Assembly: GCF_000336775.1 (NCBI RefSeq)
Contig: NZ_AOLJ01000019.1
Coordinates: forward strand, 40,565-104,564
Reading direction: 5' to 3'
Source: Haloferax gibbonsii ATCC 33959
GTDB lineage: Archaea > Halobacteriota > Halobacteria > Halobacteriales > Haloferacaceae
Length of the DNA: 64,000 nucleotides
Positions 1 to 9,285 of this stretch are shown here, piece after piece. Within the stretch, counting starts at the first letter, position 1, and each line of letters begins with the position of its first letter. Below the pieces are notes generated by a model. It saw nothing but the letters and a program-made list of their open reading frames with translations, was not told the DNA's origin and searched no databases. Both the position numbers and the translations under genes were made by a program.

Positions 1-292
1 CGAGGACACGGTCGACCGCACGGGAGGCCGAGGTCACGGTCACGACCACAATCACGGCCACGACATCCCCGACCGACAGCCGCAGCAGTTCGGCGGCTCC
101 GGCGGGTCGCAGTCGCTGTCTGGCGACGCGGCGCGCATCTTCGAGGAGGCGCAGTCGCTCACCCGCGAGATGTACGAGGAGGGAGAAGACGGCGAGGGAA
201 CCGGCGACGACGAGCACGCGGGGCGTGACGACGCCGGCGACGCCGGTGACGCCGACAGTGCCGACGACGACGCGGACAGGAAAGAGTCGTAA
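1..292 (+). CDS. C-terminal part of a His-rich DUF5810-type protein (5' end outside window)
   Basis: The frame is open from the left edge to a TAA at 290-292 and encodes about 96 residues. A His/Gly/Asp stretch near the edge (GRGHGHDHNHGHD) could bind metal ions. It is followed by a helical segment with FEEAQSLTREMYEE and a long Asp/Glu tail typical of halophile proteins. I recall this tail pattern from haloarchaeal DUF5810 proteins, which are usually encoded just before DUF5809, as here. The N-terminal domain, which would decide the family, is outside the window. No function is known to me. Confidence 0.7.
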   Translation, partial: EDTVDRTGGRGHGHDHNHGHDIPDRQPQQFGGSGGSQSLSGDAARIFEEAQSLTREMYEEGEDGEGTGDDEHAGRDDAGDAGDADSADDDADRKES

Positions 293-316
293 GTCCGGGT
301 CCCGAATCGACTGGCG

Positions 317-832
317 ATGGAAACCCACGGGACGATTGCTCCGGCGTCGCTCGACGAGGCCGAGGCCGCCTTCGACCGCGTCGGACCGACCGCACAGGTG
401 GTCGTCCGCGAGACGGCCAAGGCGATGGACTTCGACCGCGAGGAGTACCGAGAGCGCGTGACCGGCGACGTAATCGAGACCGTCCGCAACGCGCTGTTCG
501 CGGAGTCGCTTTCGGTCTCCGTCGGCACGCGCGACGAGTTCGACGACTGGCGCGCGGCCCACGAGCGCTACGAGGTCGTCGAACTCGGCAACCCCGACGT
601 GGACCGCGTCGCGTGGCACGCGGTTCCGTTCGCCGAGACGGTGCTGGCGACGACGTTCCAGAACGAGGAGGACGCCGCCGTCAGTACGCTCCGACGCAAC
701 GCCTTCGGCCGCGTCTACCGCGACGCGCTCCTCGGGGAGGAAGCCGAGACCGACGAGGCGGCCGCGGCCGACGATGACGCCGCCGAGACCGACGACGACG
801 AAACCGACGACGCGACCGGAGCGGGCCGATGA
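317..832 (+). CDS. DUF5809 family protein
   Basis: A 171-residue soluble acidic protein. The first ~130 residues form a compact domain (MDFDREEYRERV, later ERYEVVELGNPDVDRVAWHAVPFAETVLATTFQNEE) that I recognise as the haloarchaeal DUF5809 family. The last ~35 residues are an almost pure Ala/Asp/Glu/Thr tail. The start is the ATG 24 nt after the upstream stop. The end overlaps the NUDIX gene by 4 nt (ATGA), so the two are probably translationally coupled in one operon. No catalytic motif is visible and the molecular role is unknown. Confidence 0.8.
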   Translation: METHGTIAPASLDEAEAAFDRVGPTAQVVVRETAKAMDFDREEYRERVTGDVIETVRNALFAESLSVSVGTRDEFDDWRAAHERYEVVELGNPDVDRVAWHAVPFAETVLATTFQNEEDAAVSTLRRNAFGRVYRDALLGEEAETDEAAAADDDAAETDDDETDDATGAGR

Positions 833-1392
833 CCGACGACGGCCGCCGTCACGAGCGCCTGCCCGACCCCGAGTGGCGCGTGCTGGAATCCGAAACCGAG
901 TACGAGACCGGCTGGTTCACCGGCGGCTACGACCTCGTCGAACAGCCCAACGGGACCACGAAGCGCTACTACTGGGCCGAACTGGCGACCGCAGTGGTCG
1001 TCGTCGCCGTCGCGGACGACCACGTCGTCTTCGTCGAGCAGTACCGGCCGAACATCCGCCAGACCCAGCTCGAACTCCCCGCGGGCGTCGTCGAGAAGGG
1101 AGAGTCGTTCACCGACGCCGGACTGCGCGAACTCCGCGAGGAGACCGGCTTCGCCGCCGACTCCGCGTCGGTCGTCGGCGACGTGTGGTGTTCGACCGGC
1201 GTCCTCCGCCACCGCCGCGGCTTCGTCTTCGCCGAGGGGCTCACGCCGGTCGAACGCGACCTCGACGACAACGAGTTCCTCTCGGTCCGCGCCGTACCGG
1301 TCGAGGAGGCCATCGAGCGGGCGACCGAACCGCCGACGAACGACGCGACCGTCGAGGGCGTCCTCCTCGCCCGCGACGAGGGTCTGCTGTAG
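829..1392 (+). CDS. NUDIX hydrolase, ADP-ribose pyrophosphatase-like
   Basis: A 187-residue cytoplasmic protein with a complete Nudix box: the glycine of GVVEKGE, then RELREETGF, matching GX5EX7REUXEEXGU. The preceding YRPNIRQTQLELPAG is typical of ADP-ribose or nucleoside-diphosphate-sugar pyrophosphatases, which cleave ADP-ribose to AMP and ribose 5-phosphate with Mg2+. The substrate is inferred from this motif only. The ATG overlaps the stop of the DUF5809 gene. The rhodanese gene begins at the next base after the stop, consistent with one operon. Confidence 0.88.
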   Translation: MTDDGRRHERLPDPEWRVLESETEYETGWFTGGYDLVEQPNGTTKRYYWAELATAVVVVAVADDHVVFVEQYRPNIRQTQLELPAGVVEKGESFTDAGLRELREETGFAADSASVVGDVWCSTGVLRHRRGFVFAEGLTPVERDLDDNEFLSVRAVPVEEAIERATEPPTNDATVEGVLLARDEGLL

Positions 1393-1743
1393 ATGGTCGA
1401 CGAAATCTCCCCCGCGGCGGTCGAGGAACTCCTCGACGGCGAGGACCCGCCGCTCGTCGTCGACGTGAGCACCGAGGCCGAGTTCGCGCTCGGGCACGTG
1501 CCGGGGAGCATCAACGTCCCGCTTTCCGACCTCGTCTCGCACCTCGACCGCGTCGCGGGCGCAGAGCGCATCGTCACCGTCTGTCCGCGGGGCGAGGCGA
1601 GCGTGCAGGCCGTCCGCCTGCTTTCGGCCTACGAGGGGACCGAAAACGCCCGTATCGAGAGCATGGCCGGCGGACTCGACGCGTGGGACGGCCCGCTCGA
1701 AGAGGGCACCGACGAGGGCGGACGCGACGACGGACGCCGCTGA
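1393..1743 (+). CDS. Rhodanese-like sulfurtransferase domain protein
   Basis: A single-domain rhodanese of 116 residues. PPLVVDVSTEAEFALGHVPGSINVPLSDL is split across the family's CH2A-like region and VTVCPRGEAS carries the catalytic cysteine loop, followed by MAGGLDAW, the usual C-terminal signature. It is expected to carry persulfide sulfur on the active-site Cys, but the acceptor is unknown. The ATG follows the NUDIX stop without a gap. The tail is Asp/Gly/Arg-rich and probably disordered. Confidence 0.88.
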   Translation: MVDEISPAAVEELLDGEDPPLVVDVSTEAEFALGHVPGSINVPLSDLVSHLDRVAGAERIVTVCPRGEASVQAVRLLSAYEGTENARIESMAGGLDAWDGPLEEGTDEGGRDDGRR

Positions 1744-1867
1744 GCGGCGGCGTCGCTGGAGCGTGACGCGGCCGCGGACACGAGCGGTCGGACGACCGAC
1801 GGACTAACGGCTCGTGTGCGCTGAGTTGCTTCGAAAAATCTCGACGGCGGGCTAACTCAGAGGTCGG

Positions 1868-2173
<306 letters not shown>

Positions 2174-2227
2174 CTACAGGATGGGGATATTAAACAGTAT
2201 CGGGAGGCGGGGTCGCCGTCCCCGGCT

Positions 2228-3265
2228 TCAAGCGCCCGAGTCGTCCGTGGACGACGTTTCCGATTCGTCGTCCGCCGTCGCGTCGTCGGTCGTGGTCGTG
2301 CCGTCGTCGTCGGACTGCCCGTCGTCGGTGGTCACCGCGGGGGCGCTCCCGTCGGCGTCCTTCGCCCGCTTGTCGTTTCCGGGCGGCGTCTCCGGGGCGT
2401 TGCCGCGGTCGCCGTCGCCGGACGAACCCTCGGACGCGTCGTCGGTCACGCCGGTCGCGTCGGTCGCGTTTCCGGCGTCTTCACGAACGTCATCGGCGCG
2501 GCCGCTCGCCTCAGAACGCGAGTTTCCCGGGGCATCGCTCCGTCCCGCTTCGTCAGACCGCCCGTTGCGGCCGGTTTCCGACTCGTTTTCGGCGCGGTCG
2601 CGGCCGATTCCCTTCCCGGGGTTCCCCGCGATTTCGCGGGCGATTTCGGCGACTTCGGGGCCGGTGAGTTCGCTCGCGTTCGTGCGGAGCCTATCGAGTT
2701 CGGCCGTCTCGACGCCGCGCGCCGAGAGCTCCTCGGCGGGGACCGTCGAGGCGGCGTCGGCCGTCTGGTTCAGCATGCTCCGGGTGCGCTCGATGTCGGC
2801 GACCGTCTGGGTCAGCCGCGCGCGGTACTGGCCCTCCGAGAGGGTGCCGTTTTCGCGCTGGGCTTCGAGGCGGTCCCTGCGCTGTTCGAGTTCAGTGAGG
2901 CGCTCGCGCACCGTCACGACCTGCGTGGCGACGACCGCGGCCTTCGAGGCGTTCGAGTTCGCGTTCGCGAAGCGCGCTTCGAAGGTACGGCGTTCGAGTT
3001 CCCCGTCGGTCTCGGAGCCCTGCACGCCGATGACGGCGGACAGGCGCTGACCGGGGAGCGTCTCCGACGACGCGGCGCTATCGTTGGCCGCCGTGTCGTT
3101 GGTCGCGCTGTCGTTCGCGGTCGTCTGTGCGACGGGAGCGGCGGCCGAGCCATCGGTGGCCGTTATTCCCATCGGTCCGGCCGGGGCGGCGAGAGCGAGC
3201 GGTGCGCCAACCGTCGCCAGCAACACGGCGGCGACGACGGCGAGCGCAGCGGTTCGTCGACTCAT
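2228..3265 (-). CDS. Secreted/anchored helical protein, DUF7096-like, acidic tail
   Basis: A 345-residue protein read from the ATG at 3265; an upstream in-frame start (3322) would precede the signal peptide awkwardly. Residues 1-27 (MSRRTAALAVVAAVLLATVG, then PLALAAP) form a Sec-type signal or anchor. Residues ~50-200 are predominantly helical with Asn/Asp/Ser/Thr-rich segments (LPGQRLSAVIGVQGSETDGEL; ELTGPEVAEIAREIAGNPGKG), a pattern I associate with haloarchaeal DUF7096. The remainder is a low-complexity Asp/Ser/Gly/Thr tail, perhaps for glycosylation or wall spanning. It lies directly upstream of SUI1 and downstream of the membrane HTH protein. Function unknown. Confidence 0.65.
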   Translation of the reverse strand: MSRRTAALAVVAAVLLATVGAPLALAAPAGPMGITATDGSAAAPVAQTTANDSATNDTAANDSAASSETLPGQRLSAVIGVQGSETDGELERRTFEARFANANSNASKAAVVATQVVTVRERLTELEQRRDRLEAQRENGTLSEGQYRARLTQTVADIERTRSMLNQTADAASTVPAEELSARGVETAELDRLRTNASELTGPEVAEIAREIAGNPGKGIGRDRAENESETGRNGRSDEAGRSDAPGNSRSEASGRADDVREDAGNATDATGVTDDASEGSSGDGDRGNAPETPPGNDKRAKDADGSAPAVTTDDGQSDDDGTTTTDDATADDESETSSTDDSGA

Positions 3266-3412
3266 CACTCTCGTTTTGGAACCCCGTTCCGATATAAACG
3301 TGCGGTCGTGCCCCCGAATCAACTCCAGTCAACGGCAGTTTGAGCGCCGCGTACGGGTCGCCGCCGTCTTCCGATTAGGGACCGACCACCGACCTAAACG
3401 GTCGTAAGGTAT

Positions 3413-4687
3413 TTATTCCCCTTTCGAGCCGCCGCCGTCCTCGTCGTCCGCGTCGTCTTCTGGCAGACGGAGGACGTTCTCGCGGCCGAGGCGGAAGCCC
3501 TCGATGGTTCCCTCGTCGCGCATTCCGCGGACGACCTTGCTCGTCTTGGCGTCGGTCCAGTCGAGCGCGCCGGCGACCTCCTGTTGCTTGATGCGGCCGC
3601 CGCGGGACTCGATGAGTCGGAGGACGCGCTCTTCGTTGCTCAGGAGTTCCGGCGGCGGACTCGGCTCGCCGTCCTCGTCGCCCGCGGCGGAGTCGTCGTC
3701 GGCTTCGTCTGCACCGGCTCCGGCGCTCGCCGCGGCGGTCGCTGCGTCGTCGGCCGCCGCCGAGTCGGCTTCGCCCGCGCTCGCGGTGGCCGAGTCGGTG
3801 GACGCGCCGGCGTCCGTGCTGCCAGCCGCGCCGGCCGCGTTTGCGCCGCCGCTGTCGCCGTCGCCGCCGCCGAGCGCGCCCCGCGAGCGGAGATAGAGCG
3901 CGCCGGCACCGACGAGGACGACGAGGACGAGCGCGACGAGCGCGGTCGTCGTCGGGAACGGGTCGTCGTCCGCGACGGGCGTCGCCGAGTCTGTCGGTGT
4001 CGCCGTCGCCGTCGTTCCGGAGCCGCCAGCGCCGCGTTCGAGGACGACGTTCGGCTCGCCCGAGACGAACTCGGTCTGGGAGCCGCGCCAGATGACCGTG
4101 TGTTCTCGCGTCTCGTCGCCCGCTGGTTCGACGGTCGTCGCGTCGTACTCGTCGGGCCACGAGAGGATGAGCCGGGAGCTACTGTCGAGGAAGAAGCCCT
4201 CGATGGCGTCGCCGACGACGAGGCGGTCGCCGTCGACCGCCGCGAAGTTGGACCACTCGAAGGAGTACGAGACGACGCCGAAGCTATCGGGGAGCGACCG
4301 CGTCTCCGCCGAGACCGAGACGTTCGTGGCGGCCATCTCCCGGCCGGTGGCGTTCTCTGCGGCCCCGACGGTCGAGGCGATGCGCTCCGCGAACGCCGAG
4401 GTGTAGTCGTCCGGGTTGGCCCGCACGTCGTCTCGGAGCGACTGGAAGGCATCGGTCGTGTTCTCGTCGTCGAGCCGGGTCCAGTACTGAATCTCCCAGC
4501 GGGCGTCGCCGCTCTCGGAGACCTCGACGACGATTCGCGTGCTGTCCGGTTCGACGCCCTGTTGGACGAGCGGTTCGACGCCCGGCCCGCTCGCGGAGCC
4601 CTCCTGTGCGGCCGCGGTCGGCGCGACCACGGCGAGCACGCAGAGGGCGGCACACAGGACTGCGAAGACAGCGTCTCGTGTCGCCAT
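3413..4687 (-). CDS. Membrane-anchored protein with external sensor-like domain and cytoplasmic winged HTH
   Basis: A 424-residue protein; the ATG at 4687 places a signal peptide at residues 1-28 (VFAVLCAALCVLAVVAPTAAA). Residues ~40-220 are an extracellular beta-rich domain (IVVEVSESGDARWEIQYWTRL) resembling haloarchaeal DUF7345. A transmembrane helix lies at ~247-266 (VALVLVVLVGAGALYL), then a long Ala/Asp/Ser linker. The C-terminus is a winged HTH (SNEERVLRLIESRGGRIKQQ, EVAGALDWTDAKTSKVVRGM). This is a one-component membrane-tethered regulator architecture: an outside signal would be passed to DNA. The target and ligand are unknown. Confidence 0.78.
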   Translation of the reverse strand: MATRDAVFAVLCAALCVLAVVAPTAAAQEGSASGPGVEPLVQQGVEPDSTRIVVEVSESGDARWEIQYWTRLDDENTTDAFQSLRDDVRANPDDYTSAFAERIASTVGAAENATGREMAATNVSVSAETRSLPDSFGVVSYSFEWSNFAAVDGDRLVVGDAIEGFFLDSSSRLILSWPDEYDATTVEPAGDETREHTVIWRGSQTEFVSGEPNVVLERGAGGSGTTATATPTDSATPVADDDPFPTTTALVALVLVVLVGAGALYLRSRGALGGGDGDSGGANAAGAAGSTDAGASTDSATASAGEADSAAADDAATAAASAGAGADEADDDSAAGDEDGEPSPPPELLSNEERVLRLIESRGGRIKQQEVAGALDWTDAKTSKVVRGMRDEGTIEGFRLGRENVLRLPEDDADDEDGGGSKGE

Positions 4688-4739
4688 TGACCGTTCGTGC
4701 GAGCGCACGTAGAAAAAGTGACGCGGTTCTTCGCGCCGC

Positions 4740-7037
4740 TCAGTCCGCCCAGCGTCTGACGAGCGGCAGACGAGCGCGGACGACGGCGTTCGCCGCGGCC
4801 ACGGCCTCGTCCGCGTCGGCGCGGGTGACGCCGTCGCCGTACTTGGCGCGCTCGTAGAGTCGGCCGACCTGTCGGGTCCGCTCGTCCACGCCGACGCGGG
4901 AGAGCGAATCGAGGTACGCCCTGACCGTCTCGCCGGGGCGGCGCGGGCGGTAGTCGCGTTCGAGGGCGAGTTCGAGGCGGTCGTACGCCCGGAACACGTC
5001 GTCCGCCGGCGAGTCGGTGCGCCGCTGATACGCCGCGGTGGCGAACCGGAGGTGCGCCGGGAGCCGGGTCCGCCTGACGCCGGCCACGACGCCGAGGAGG
5101 CCGACGAGACCGACGAATATCGTCTCCCGAGACGGCATCTCGGGGACGAGTCCGTCGTCCTCGTCGTCTTCCGTCGCGCCGTCGCCGGTCGGTGTGATGC
5201 CGAGGCGCTCGTCGATGTTGGGACCCGGCGCGCTGCTGTCGACGGGCGTCGAGTTCGTCTCGGTCCCGTTTTCCGTCGGCGTCTCGGTGTCGTTCGCGGT
5301 CGTCGTGGGCTGTTCGGTCTCGTTGGACTCGGCGTTCGTCTCGTTGGTGTCGACGCCCAGTCGACCCTCGTTTCGGGCGTCGCTGAGGGTGGTCGACTCC
5401 GCGTCCTGCCGGGGGCCGGCGGGCGTCGGGTCGAAGCGGACCCAGCCGGTGTCCTCGAAGTAGACTTCGACCCACGCGTGGGAGTCGAGGCCGCGGACGA
5501 CGTAGCGGTCGCCGTCGACGCGCTCGCCGGTCGTGTAGCCGGTGACGAAGCGCGCGGGGACGCCCTCCGAACGGAGCAGCACCACCATCGTCGAGGCGTA
5601 GTAGGTGCAGTAGCCGGCGTCCATCTCGAAGAGGAACGACTCGGCGATGTCGCCGTCGGGACGGGACACCCGGAGCGAGTACTCCTTGTTGGCTTCGAGC
5701 CACTCCTCGACGGCGACGGCTTTGTCGTACGGCGTCTCCGCGTCGCCCGTTATCTCGGCGGCGCGGTCGCGGACGCGGTCGGACGTGCTGTCGGGGAGCG
5801 CGAGATACCGCTCGCGAATCTCGTCGGGGTAGTCGGTGCCCGTCCGCCGGAGCGACGCCGCGGTGTACTGCGGGACGGCGCTCGTGACGTTGTAGGTCTC
5901 GCCGATTTCGACGGCTCGGTCGGGGCGGAGGTTCCCCTGCTGGGTGACGAGCGTCTCGTTTTCGATGTCGCCGGAGACGGCCACGGGCCGCCACGCCGCG
6001 GGCATCGAGTCGAGCGGCGTCGCCGGCGTGACGGTCTGGCGGACCAAACGCGACGGCCCCTCGGGCCCGGCCAGCCGACCGCCCTCGTAGTCGCGGGTGT
6101 CGCCCGTTCTGACCCAGCCGTCGCCGGTGTAGCGGTCGAACGTCGCCGTCTGCCAGTAGTCCGGCGAGGTGCTCTGGACCTCGAAGCGGACCTGCGGCGA
6201 GAGGCTGATGCTCCCGACGATGGAGATGCGGTCGTCGGCGCTCACGAGGCTGGCCTCGACGGTCGGCTGTTCGGCCACGCCCTCGTCGGGGATGACCGGC
6301 GACCCGCCCGCGCCTGGGAGGACCGTGACGGTGGCCGAGAGGACGACCATCGCGGCGAGGACGACCGTCAGCACGTCGAGTTGGCCGCCGGCGCTCCCGA
6401 AGCGGTCGATGCCGTCGAAGCCGACCGCGGCCATGCCCGCGCCGACGCCGAGGAGCGTGAGCGTCCCCGTCGCGTCGGTGGTGAGGACGAACAGGCCGAG
6501 GCCGCTCCCGGCGACCGCGACGGCCGGCGCGATTCGCCCGCGGACCGCGAGGTACCACGCGAGGAACACCGGGCCGGGCGTCACCGCGAGCGCCCACACG
6601 TCGGCCGACAGGAGTCGGAGCGCCGAGAGGCCGCTGAGGAGCGCGAACGTGTCGGCCAAAAGGCGCTCCGGCGAGAGCAACGCGACTTGGCTCTCGGGGA
6701 GCGCGAGGAAGTACGCCGCGAAGCCGCCGGCGGCGATGAGGGCCGCGAGACCGAGCGCGTAGCGGGGGCGGAGCGTCCAGCCCACGACGGTCGCGAGGGC
6801 GAGCGTCCCCGCGGCGAGGAGGACGAACTGGTCGCGGCGACCCACGACGTTCGTGATGTCGTAGACGACCGCGAGGAACGCGCCGATGAGGACCAGCGAG
6901 GCCGCCGTCGCGAGGAGGTCGGCGGGGACGCCGAAGACGGTGTTCGTCGCGGAGGACGCCGACCCCGTCGCTGACGCCGACGCGCTCGCGGCCGACCGCG
7001 ACGAGTCCGAGCCGCGCCGGTTCGTGTCCGTGCTCAT
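4740..7037 (-). CDS. TgpA-type membrane transglutaminase-like protein
   Basis: A 765-residue protein. Residues ~38-235 contain several hydrophobic helices. An external domain follows, with a transglutaminase core whose papain-like triad is visible as Cys477 (DAGYCTYYAS), His520 (LDSHAWVEVY) and Asp536 (RFDPTP). A further membrane helix (~FVGLVGLLGVVAG) precedes a C-terminal DUF4129-like cytoplasmic domain (RTDSPADDVFRAYDRLELAL). Members act on proteins or peptides outside the membrane, but the substrate here is unknown. It lies downstream of the DUF58 and MoxR genes; this trio is conserved in bacteria and archaea and probably works together. Confidence 0.88.
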   Translation of the reverse strand: MSTDTNRRGSDSSRSAASASASATGSASSATNTVFGVPADLLATAASLVLIGAFLAVVYDITNVVGRRDQFVLLAAGTLALATVVGWTLRPRYALGLAALIAAGGFAAYFLALPESQVALLSPERLLADTFALLSGLSALRLLSADVWALAVTPGPVFLAWYLAVRGRIAPAVAVAGSGLGLFVLTTDATGTLTLLGVGAGMAAVGFDGIDRFGSAGGQLDVLTVVLAAMVVLSATVTVLPGAGGSPVIPDEGVAEQPTVEASLVSADDRISIVGSISLSPQVRFEVQSTSPDYWQTATFDRYTGDGWVRTGDTRDYEGGRLAGPEGPSRLVRQTVTPATPLDSMPAAWRPVAVSGDIENETLVTQQGNLRPDRAVEIGETYNVTSAVPQYTAASLRRTGTDYPDEIRERYLALPDSTSDRVRDRAAEITGDAETPYDKAVAVEEWLEANKEYSLRVSRPDGDIAESFLFEMDAGYCTYYASTMVVLLRSEGVPARFVTGYTTGERVDGDRYVVRGLDSHAWVEVYFEDTGWVRFDPTPAGPRQDAESTTLSDARNEGRLGVDTNETNAESNETEQPTTTANDTETPTENGTETNSTPVDSSAPGPNIDERLGITPTGDGATEDDEDDGLVPEMPSRETIFVGLVGLLGVVAGVRRTRLPAHLRFATAAYQRRTDSPADDVFRAYDRLELALERDYRPRRPGETVRAYLDSLSRVGVDERTRQVGRLYERAKYGDGVTRADADEAVAAANAVVRARLPLVRRWAD

Positions 7038-7098
7038 CGCGGCACCTCCGGTCGCGCAGGGCCTCGGCTCGCGCCGTCAGAACGGGCACGTGGACCCG

Positions 7099-8127
7099 TC
7101 ACGCCGACACCCCCGAGTCGGCACCGCGGGTTCCGACGCGACTCGTCGGGTTCGGCACCGACGACTCGGCCGCGTCGCGCTCGGCGCGCAGGCGGTCGAA
7201 CGTCGTCTCGCGCCCGCCGAGCGTGACGTACGTCTTTCCGGCGTCGCCGCTGACGACGACTTCGGCGGTCTCGTCGGGGACCGACCCCGAGCGGAGCCGC
7301 GAGAGGTGGACGAGGACGCGCCGGCGGTCGCCGGGCGTCGCCTCAACGACCCCCGCGGGCGAGGTGAGGTGGACCGGAACGCCGGCGTCGAGAAGCGCAC
7401 AGCAGAGCGTCGCGGCCGCCTCCGCGGCGTCGTCCTCGTGGCCGTCGGTCGCGCCGGCGGAGACGCGAACCGCGTCGGCCGTGACCCGGTCGTCGTAGGC
7501 TTTCACCACGAGGTCGCCGGACTTGGCGCTCGACTTCCAGTGGATGTCGCGGAGCGGGTCGCCGGGGACGTACTCGCGCAGGCGGTCGAACTCGGCGCGC
7601 TCGTCGGTGCGCCCCACGTCGGCGAGCGCCGAGAGGTCTCGCCGGGCCGCCGCCCCGAGCGAGCGGACCCGCGGGAAGACGAGCACTTCGGTCGTCCCGC
7701 CGGCGGTGAACGACTTCGAGAACAGCCCGAGGATGTCGCGGGCGACGACGGTCGTCGGGCCGAGCGTCGCCGGGCCGCGACCGCGGTAGGTCACCTCGTA
7801 GTCGACGCGGCCGTCGCCGACGACCGAGTCGACCGCGGTGTCGCCGTCGAGGCCGGGCGAGAGGGCGTCGGTCGTGGTCGCCGGAAACGGCCTGTCGGCG
7901 TCGAGGGCGAGCGAGACGGTGCGGGTCTCGCCGGGGAAGCCGTCGTCGGGCGCGACCCGCTCGACGCGGGGCGGCGAGACGCGCCAGACCTGCACCGCGC
8001 CGACGACGAGGCCGACGGCGACCGGAACGACGACGGCGTTGAGCGCCCGCGGGCCGTAGGCGACGGCGTTGGCGACGCCGACGACCACGACCGCGACGGC
8101 GACCCAGCCGCGGAGGGTGAGCTTCAT
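7099..8127 (-). CDS. DUF58 domain protein
   Basis: A 342-residue protein from the ATG at 8127 (MKLTLRGW). A GTG at 8136 would overlap the moxR stop as GTGA and is a reasonable alternative. Two hydrophobic helices occur in the first ~45 residues. A beta-sandwich region follows, then the DUF58 signature DERAEFDRLREYVPGDPLRDIHWKSSAKSGDLVVK split across ~residues 195-230, leading into a vWA-like fold. These proteins usually pair with MoxR ATPases and transglutaminase-like proteins, as here. The exact task is unknown; assembly or maturation of envelope proteins is the usual suggestion. Confidence 0.88.
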   Translation of the reverse strand: MKLTLRGWVAVAVVVVGVANAVAYGPRALNAVVVPVAVGLVVGAVQVWRVSPPRVERVAPDDGFPGETRTVSLALDADRPFPATTTDALSPGLDGDTAVDSVVGDGRVDYEVTYRGRGPATLGPTTVVARDILGLFSKSFTAGGTTEVLVFPRVRSLGAAARRDLSALADVGRTDERAEFDRLREYVPGDPLRDIHWKSSAKSGDLVVKAYDDRVTADAVRVSAGATDGHEDDAAEAAATLCCALLDAGVPVHLTSPAGVVEATPGDRRRVLVHLSRLRSGSVPDETAEVVVSGDAGKTYVTLGGRETTFDRLRAERDAAESSVPNPTSRVGTRGADSGVSA

Positions 8128-8132
8128 CGGTC

Positions 8133-9089
8133 TCACTCGACCGCGACGGTGTCGAGCGCCCGCTCGACCACGTCGCGGCCGGAGCGCTCGTCGGTCGTCC
8201 GGACGCGGTGGGCCCAGACGCTCCGCACCTCGCGCTGGACGTCGTCGGGGACGACGTAGTCGCGGGCGTCGAGGGCGGCGCGGGCCTGCGCGGCGCGGAC
8301 GAGCGCGATGGAGCCGCGGGGGCTCACGCCGAGGTCGGCGCGCGCTCTGGTGTCGGCGGCGAGCCGAGAGACGTAGCGCCGGACCGGCTCGCTCACCGTC
8401 ACGTCGAGGATGCGCTCGCGGGCGTCGCGCACGTCGCCGGCCGACGCGACGGGTTCGAGCGACTCGATGGGGTGGTGGCCCGAGACGCGGCCGAGCAGTT
8501 CCGTCTCCTCGGCCTCGTTGGGGTAGCCGAGGTGAATCTTCTTCATGAACCGGTCGAGTTCGGCCAGCGGGAGGTCGTACGTCCGGTCGGGTTCCACGTC
8601 GTTCTGGGTCGCGATGACGGTGAAGGGGTCGGGGACGCGGCGGGTGACGCCGTCGACCGTGACCTGTAGCTCCTCCATGACTTCGAGGAGGGCGGCCTGC
8701 GTCTTCGGCGGCGCGCGGTTTATCTCGTCGCCGAGGACGACGTTTCCGAAGACCGGCCCCTCGCGGAACTCGAACTCGCTGGTCTGTTGGTTGAACACGT
8801 TCACGCCCGTCACGTCGGACGGGAGGAGGTCGGGCGTAAACTGGATGCGCTCGAACTCCCCCTCTATCGAGGTGGCGATGGCGCGGGCGAGCATCGTCTT
8901 GCCGACGCCCGGCACGTCCTCCAAGAGGAGGTGACCGCGGGCGAACAGCGCCACGATGATGTCTTCGATGGCGTCGTGGTGGCCGACGATGACGCGTTCG
9001 ACGTTCTCGGAGATTCGTGTCGCGAGGTCCGACACCGCCTCGACCGAGAGCGCGGGGTCGAAGTCGGCGTCTGCATGTGCATCAGTCAT
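8133..9089 (-). CDS. MoxR family AAA+ ATPase
   Basis: A 318-residue ATPase. Walker A is at ~58-65 (VPGVGKT), Walker B at ~115-121 (VVLGDEIN), followed by RAPPKTQAALLEVMEE, and the sensor-1 region is PFTVIATQND. These motifs are diagnostic for MoxR chaperone-like ATPases that help mature or insert metal cofactors into partner proteins. It is the first gene of a leftward operon moxR-DUF58-tgpA. The start at 9089 is the ATG after the AT-rich region shared with the divergent mutS gene. Confidence 0.93.
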   Translation of the reverse strand: MTDAHADADFDPALSVEAVSDLATRISENVERVIVGHHDAIEDIIVALFARGHLLLEDVPGVGKTMLARAIATSIEGEFERIQFTPDLLPSDVTGVNVFNQQTSEFEFREGPVFGNVVLGDEINRAPPKTQAALLEVMEELQVTVDGVTRRVPDPFTVIATQNDVEPDRTYDLPLAELDRFMKKIHLGYPNEAEETELLGRVSGHHPIESLEPVASAGDVRDARERILDVTVSEPVRRYVSRLAADTRARADLGVSPRGSIALVRAAQARAALDARDYVVPDDVQREVRSVWAHRVRTTDERSGRDVVERALDTVAVE

Positions 9090-9255
9090 TGATATCCCGG
9101 ATTACCCGCCGACCGTGCCGAGAAGGACGACGGGTCTCTGTGTGCTATTATTGCTTCAGTCTACCTAACCTTGCTGGGTGTGTGCACGAGTCAACCGCGG
9201 GCGGCGAGCGAGCGGACGGCCGTCGACCGGGCCGTTCTCGGGCCGTTCCCGGGCG

Positions 9256-9263
9256 TTTTTATC
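9256..9263 (+). promoter_or_regulatory. TATA-like box of mutS
   Basis: The sequence tttttatc lies in otherwise GC-rich DNA 23-30 nt before the mutS ATG at 9286. This spacing is that of a leaderless haloarchaeal transcript. Just upstream, gggccgtt occurs twice. Confidence 0.5.
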
Positions 9264-9285
9264 GCTCGGCGACCCGGGTGTGGGT

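Noticed and set aside
52..528. Ser/Arg/Pro-rich leftward frame over the first two genes
   Set aside because: Antisense shadow of GC-rich genes; composition is neither acidic nor family-like, and the + strand genes explain the DNA.
3640..7089. 1149-codon leftward frame
   Set aside because: It overlaps the TgpA and HTH genes in another frame and is Arg/Pro-rich, a classic high-GC artefact.
9178..9285. Longer MutS start
   Set aside because: The added 36 residues are Arg/Ser-rich and not found in MutS; a TATA box is directly before 9286.
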